Positions 6,706 through 8,077 of a DNA stretch of 8,077 nucleotides are shown here, piece after piece. The notes beneath the pieces are model-generated. The model was not told the origin of the DNA. It searched no databases and saw nothing but the letters and a program-made list of their open reading frames with translations. Every line of letters begins with the position of its first letter. The first letter of the stretch is position 1. The position numbers and the translations under genes are program-made. Source of the DNA: JBAPRR01 sp049281195 (lineage in GTDB: Bacteria; Actinomycetota; Acidimicrobiia; Acidimicrobiales; CAVXTF01); the NCBI GenBank assembly GCA_049281195.1, contig JBAPRR010000209.1, positions 1 through 8,077 on the forward strand, in the 5' to 3' direction.

Positions 6706-7069
6706 AGGCGTCAAACGACGCCCACCCATCGCGACAACCCCATCCCAAAAAGCTCCGGCGCCGATTCCAAGTTCGAAACGGCCACCGCTGAGTACGTCTA
6801 ATGACGCTGTTGCTCGCGCAAGCATCGCAGGAGGGCGAAGGGACAAGTTAAGGACCTTCCCACAGAGGTGGATGTGATCCGTCCGTGCCGCTACGAATGA
6901 CAAAACCGTCCACGCATCCAGAAAACTGGATTGATACGGGTGGTCCCGAAACGTCACCAGGTCGAGTCCCGCTCAATCGGCGCTGACGGCAAGGTCGATC
7001 ACCTGTCGAAACGACTGCGCTCGGCGTGACGAACGTCCCGAACAAGAGCTTGTGTCCATAGTCACTCAC
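6706..7069 (-). pseudogene. LLM-class flavin/F420-dependent oxidoreductase pseudogene (frameshift, stop and 3' truncation)
   Basis: Joining two frames gives the N-terminal third of a luciferase-like oxidoreductase. From GTG 7069: YGHKLLFGTFVTPSA. After a frame change near 7017-7021 it continues QSFRQVIDLAVSAD, stop, AGLDLVTFRDHPYQ, then FVAARTDHIHL, RPPAMLARATASLDVLSGGR and FELGIGAGAFWDGVVAMGGR. This is close to the typical actinobacterial consensus with its DHPYQ, LDxLSGGR and GAGAFWD motifs. Lesions: an apparent loss of two bases in a GCGC run; TGA at 6975-6973 where CGA (Arg) would fit; and loss of all homology after GGRRLTP near 6706, where the family normally continues for well over 150 residues. 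The open frame runs on with unrelated sequence to 6571. Intact members use reduced F420 or FMN to oxidise or reduce small molecules; this copy cannot be functional. Confidence 0.85.
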
Positions 7070-7076
7070 GCGGGTG

Positions 7077-7082
7077 TCCTTT
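7077..7082 (-). promoter_or_regulatory. Ribosome binding site of the LLM pseudogene
   Basis: On the coding strand AAAGGA stands 7 bases before GTG 7069, an ideal spacing. It fixes the original start of the LLM gene and shows that its 5' end is preserved although the reading frame is broken. Confidence 0.6.
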
Positions 7083-7205
7083 CATCGACTCTGGTGCAGA
7101 CTCGAGGACTCCATCACCGCGCGCGGGGGTGCCAACCCACGATGACATCTTTCTTGCCGTGATTGGACTCTGATTTACTCGGCAGATGAAGTTCGATTCC
7201 ATCGG

Positions 7206-7470
7206 TCATGGCTTCGCGGCGTGTGCCGGCGCGGCCAGTTCTTCCGTTCGCATGTCCCACCAGTCCGGCGGCACGATGCGAAGTGCAATTGCCCAGGTTT
7301 CATCTTCGAGTCGAATCGCGATCCGAGTCATCGATAGAAGGTTGTCGACGAACCAGTCGTCGCGGTGGCTGCCCCCGGGCGACCGAAACCGGCTCCCCCT
7401 TCGTCTGCCATAGGCCAGGAAGTGCCACAATCCGTGGATACGTCCGATCATCTCGAGGTGACGATCGAAA
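7206..7470 (-). pseudogene. Out-of-frame C-terminal continuation of the membrane protein gene
   Basis: At 7470-7468 the coding strand has AACTTTCGATCG. Dropping one T turns the unlikely tail of the upstream frame into FDRHLEMIGRIHGLWHFLAY, followed by DDWFVDNLLSMTRIAIRLED and IALRIVPPDWWDMRTEEL, stopping at TGA 7208-7206. This tail has the helical, mixed hydrophobic and charged make-up of the rest of the gene. The tail in the annotated frame (7467-7300) is instead rich in Arg, Ser and Pro, as in shadow translations. The restored protein would have 269 residues. The cause is either a one-base insertion in the organism or a sequencing error. Confidence 0.6.
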
Positions 7471-8016
7471 GTTGGAGAAACTGGAGGAGCCCGTCAGGCC
7501 GGCGCCCCATCGACTGATGAGCTCGCGGGACGCAACAAGGGTTTGTTCCAGCGATTCCTGGAGTTCATGTCGCCGGTGCGGATCTGTCAGGATCGCCTCA
7601 ATTTTGCGCTTCAATACGGGCGCCAGTTCTGGCGAATCAAGAATGTGGGTGAATCGAGTGGGGTCAGCGATATCGTCGCTGTCTCTACTTCCTTCGTACA
7701 TGACACCAAGCAGCAAACCCCACGCTCCGCTAGCGGCCTCAGCCAACTCAAGAAGCGCATACTGGGCAAGCAATCTCCATCTGCCTTCGGACCGCCGGTT
7801 GAGGATGACGTCAATCACCGTGACTGAAACCAAGACGACCGAAAGAGAGGCCAGGATCGTCGTTGTCACAGGATGGTCAAGCCAGAACTTACTTGCGTAA
7901 AAGTCCGAGGAAATGAGTACGACTATCAATGCAACTGCTGCTAGAGCAGCAATAGGCGGCCGTCGCGATGCCTTCGGCGGCCCGTTGTGCCCGCGGTCCC
8001 CACTCCTAACCTTCAA
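7300..8016 (-). CDS. Two-helix membrane protein of unknown function (C-terminal end probably frameshifted)
   Basis: A 238-residue frame from TTG 8016, the first possible start after an in-frame TGA upstream. After a basic N-terminus (about 1-20) there are two hydrophobic helices, about 21-38 (IAALAAVALIVVLIS) and 50-72 (TTTILASLSVVLVSVTVIDV), separated by a short loop. A positively charged stretch NRRSEGRWR follows, which suggests that both ends are cytoplasmic. The region 80-180 is helical and soluble (LLAQYALLELAEAASGAWG; LKRKIEAIL). I recall similar uncharacterised actinobacterial membrane proteins but know no function. The frame beyond residue 183 is probably wrong; see the entry at 7206-7470. 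Its start overlaps the end of the preceding gene by 11 bases, so the two are probably in one operon. No strong ribosome site precedes the TTG, which fits coupled translation. Confidence 0.65.
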   Translation of the reverse strand: MKVRSGDRGHNGPPKASRRPPIAALAAVALIVVLISSDFYASKFWLDHPVTTTILASLSVVLVSVTVIDVILNRRSEGRWRLLAQYALLELAEAASGAWGLLLGVMYEGSRDSDDIADPTRFTHILDSPELAPVLKRKIEAILTDPHRRHELQESLEQTLVASRELISRWGAGLTGSSSFSNFRSSPRDDRTYPRIVALPGLWQTKGEPVSVARGQPPRRLVRRQPSIDDSDRDSTRR

Positions 8017-8077
8017 GGACCTGTCGAATCACACGGACGACCATCTCTCGCCGGTCGCGTCGGTCGGTTGGGAACAG
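8006..8077 (-). CDS. C-terminal end of an unidentified upstream gene (partial)
   Basis: The frame is open from the right edge and ends at TAG 8008-8006, giving 23 residues that finish RREMVVRVIRQVLEG. The amphipathic, charged ending looks like real protein, and the stop overlaps the TTG start of the membrane protein by 11 bases, as in coupled operons. It is too short to assign a family, and it could be a chance open frame. Confidence 0.4.
   Translation of the reverse strand: MFPTDRRDRREMVVRVIRQVLEG

Noticed and set aside
7115..7136. CCGCGCGCGG palindrome and adjacent GGGT-GCCA-ACCC mini-hairpin
   Set aside because: Simple GC-rich alternation and a 4-bp stem are expected by chance here; there is no T-run or conserved context.
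7180..7210. GTTCGATTCC resembling a tRNA T-loop, possibly an integration site
   Set aside because: The flanking bases do not form a 5-bp T-stem, and no anticodon arm or acceptor stem is found on either side.
7208..7900. 230-codon plus-strand open frame opposite the membrane protein
   Set aside because: The translation is Arg/Ser-rich without motifs, while the opposite strand has two clear membrane helices and operon-like overlap with its neighbour.
1..8077. CRISPR array, insertion sequence, toxin-antitoxin pair or prophage genes
   Set aside because: No regularly spaced repeats, no transposase or integrase motifs, no terminal inverted repeats and no phage structural genes were seen on either strand.

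Overview
The window comes from a moderately high-GC bacterium, most likely an actinobacterium. The evidence is the codon use (mostly G or C third bases, GTG and TTG starts) and the gene content: a WHG-type TetR regulator, a hydrolase-cyclase fusion with the H-I-G-A-R-V motif, a luciferase-like F420/flavin oxidoreductase relic, and a multidomain STAND regulator with a cyclase domain. All family calls come from reading motifs; no database search was possible.

Layout. At the left edge a TetR-family repressor, missing its N-terminal end, runs rightward to 655. It converges on a leftward block that fills the rest of the window. Read in the direction of transcription (right to left), that block holds: the last 23 codons of an unidentified gene (8077-8006); a two-helix membrane protein whose reading frame is broken by one extra T near 7469 (8016 to 7300, with its apparent true C-terminus continuing to 7206); a decayed LLM-class oxidoreductase pseudogene (7069 to about 6706); an alpha/beta-hydrolase plus class III cyclase fusion (6574-5237); a start-less, protein-like gene remnant (about 5241-5035); a SAM-dependent methyltransferase (5048-4353); a 299-base spacer with no supported gene; and a 1095-residue TIR + cyclase + STAND ATPase + TPR protein (4053-766).

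The intact genes read as signalling. Two proteins carry class III nucleotide cyclase domains, each joined to a likely sensing module. In one, the alpha/beta-hydrolase has lost both its nucleophile serine and its catalytic histidine and is probably a ligand-binding pseudo-enzyme, while the cyclase metal aspartates are intact. In the other, the TIR domain keeps its candidate catalytic glutamate, while the cyclase domain has a changed metal-site residue; a STAND ATPase and TPR repeats follow. The architecture resembles NLR-like signalling or defence proteins, but nothing in the window proves a defence role.

The second theme is decay. The LLM gene, the methyltransferase-linked fragment and the membrane protein are all disrupted, so the region between the two cyclase genes and to their right looks like eroding accessory DNA. 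Part of this could instead be sequencing error.
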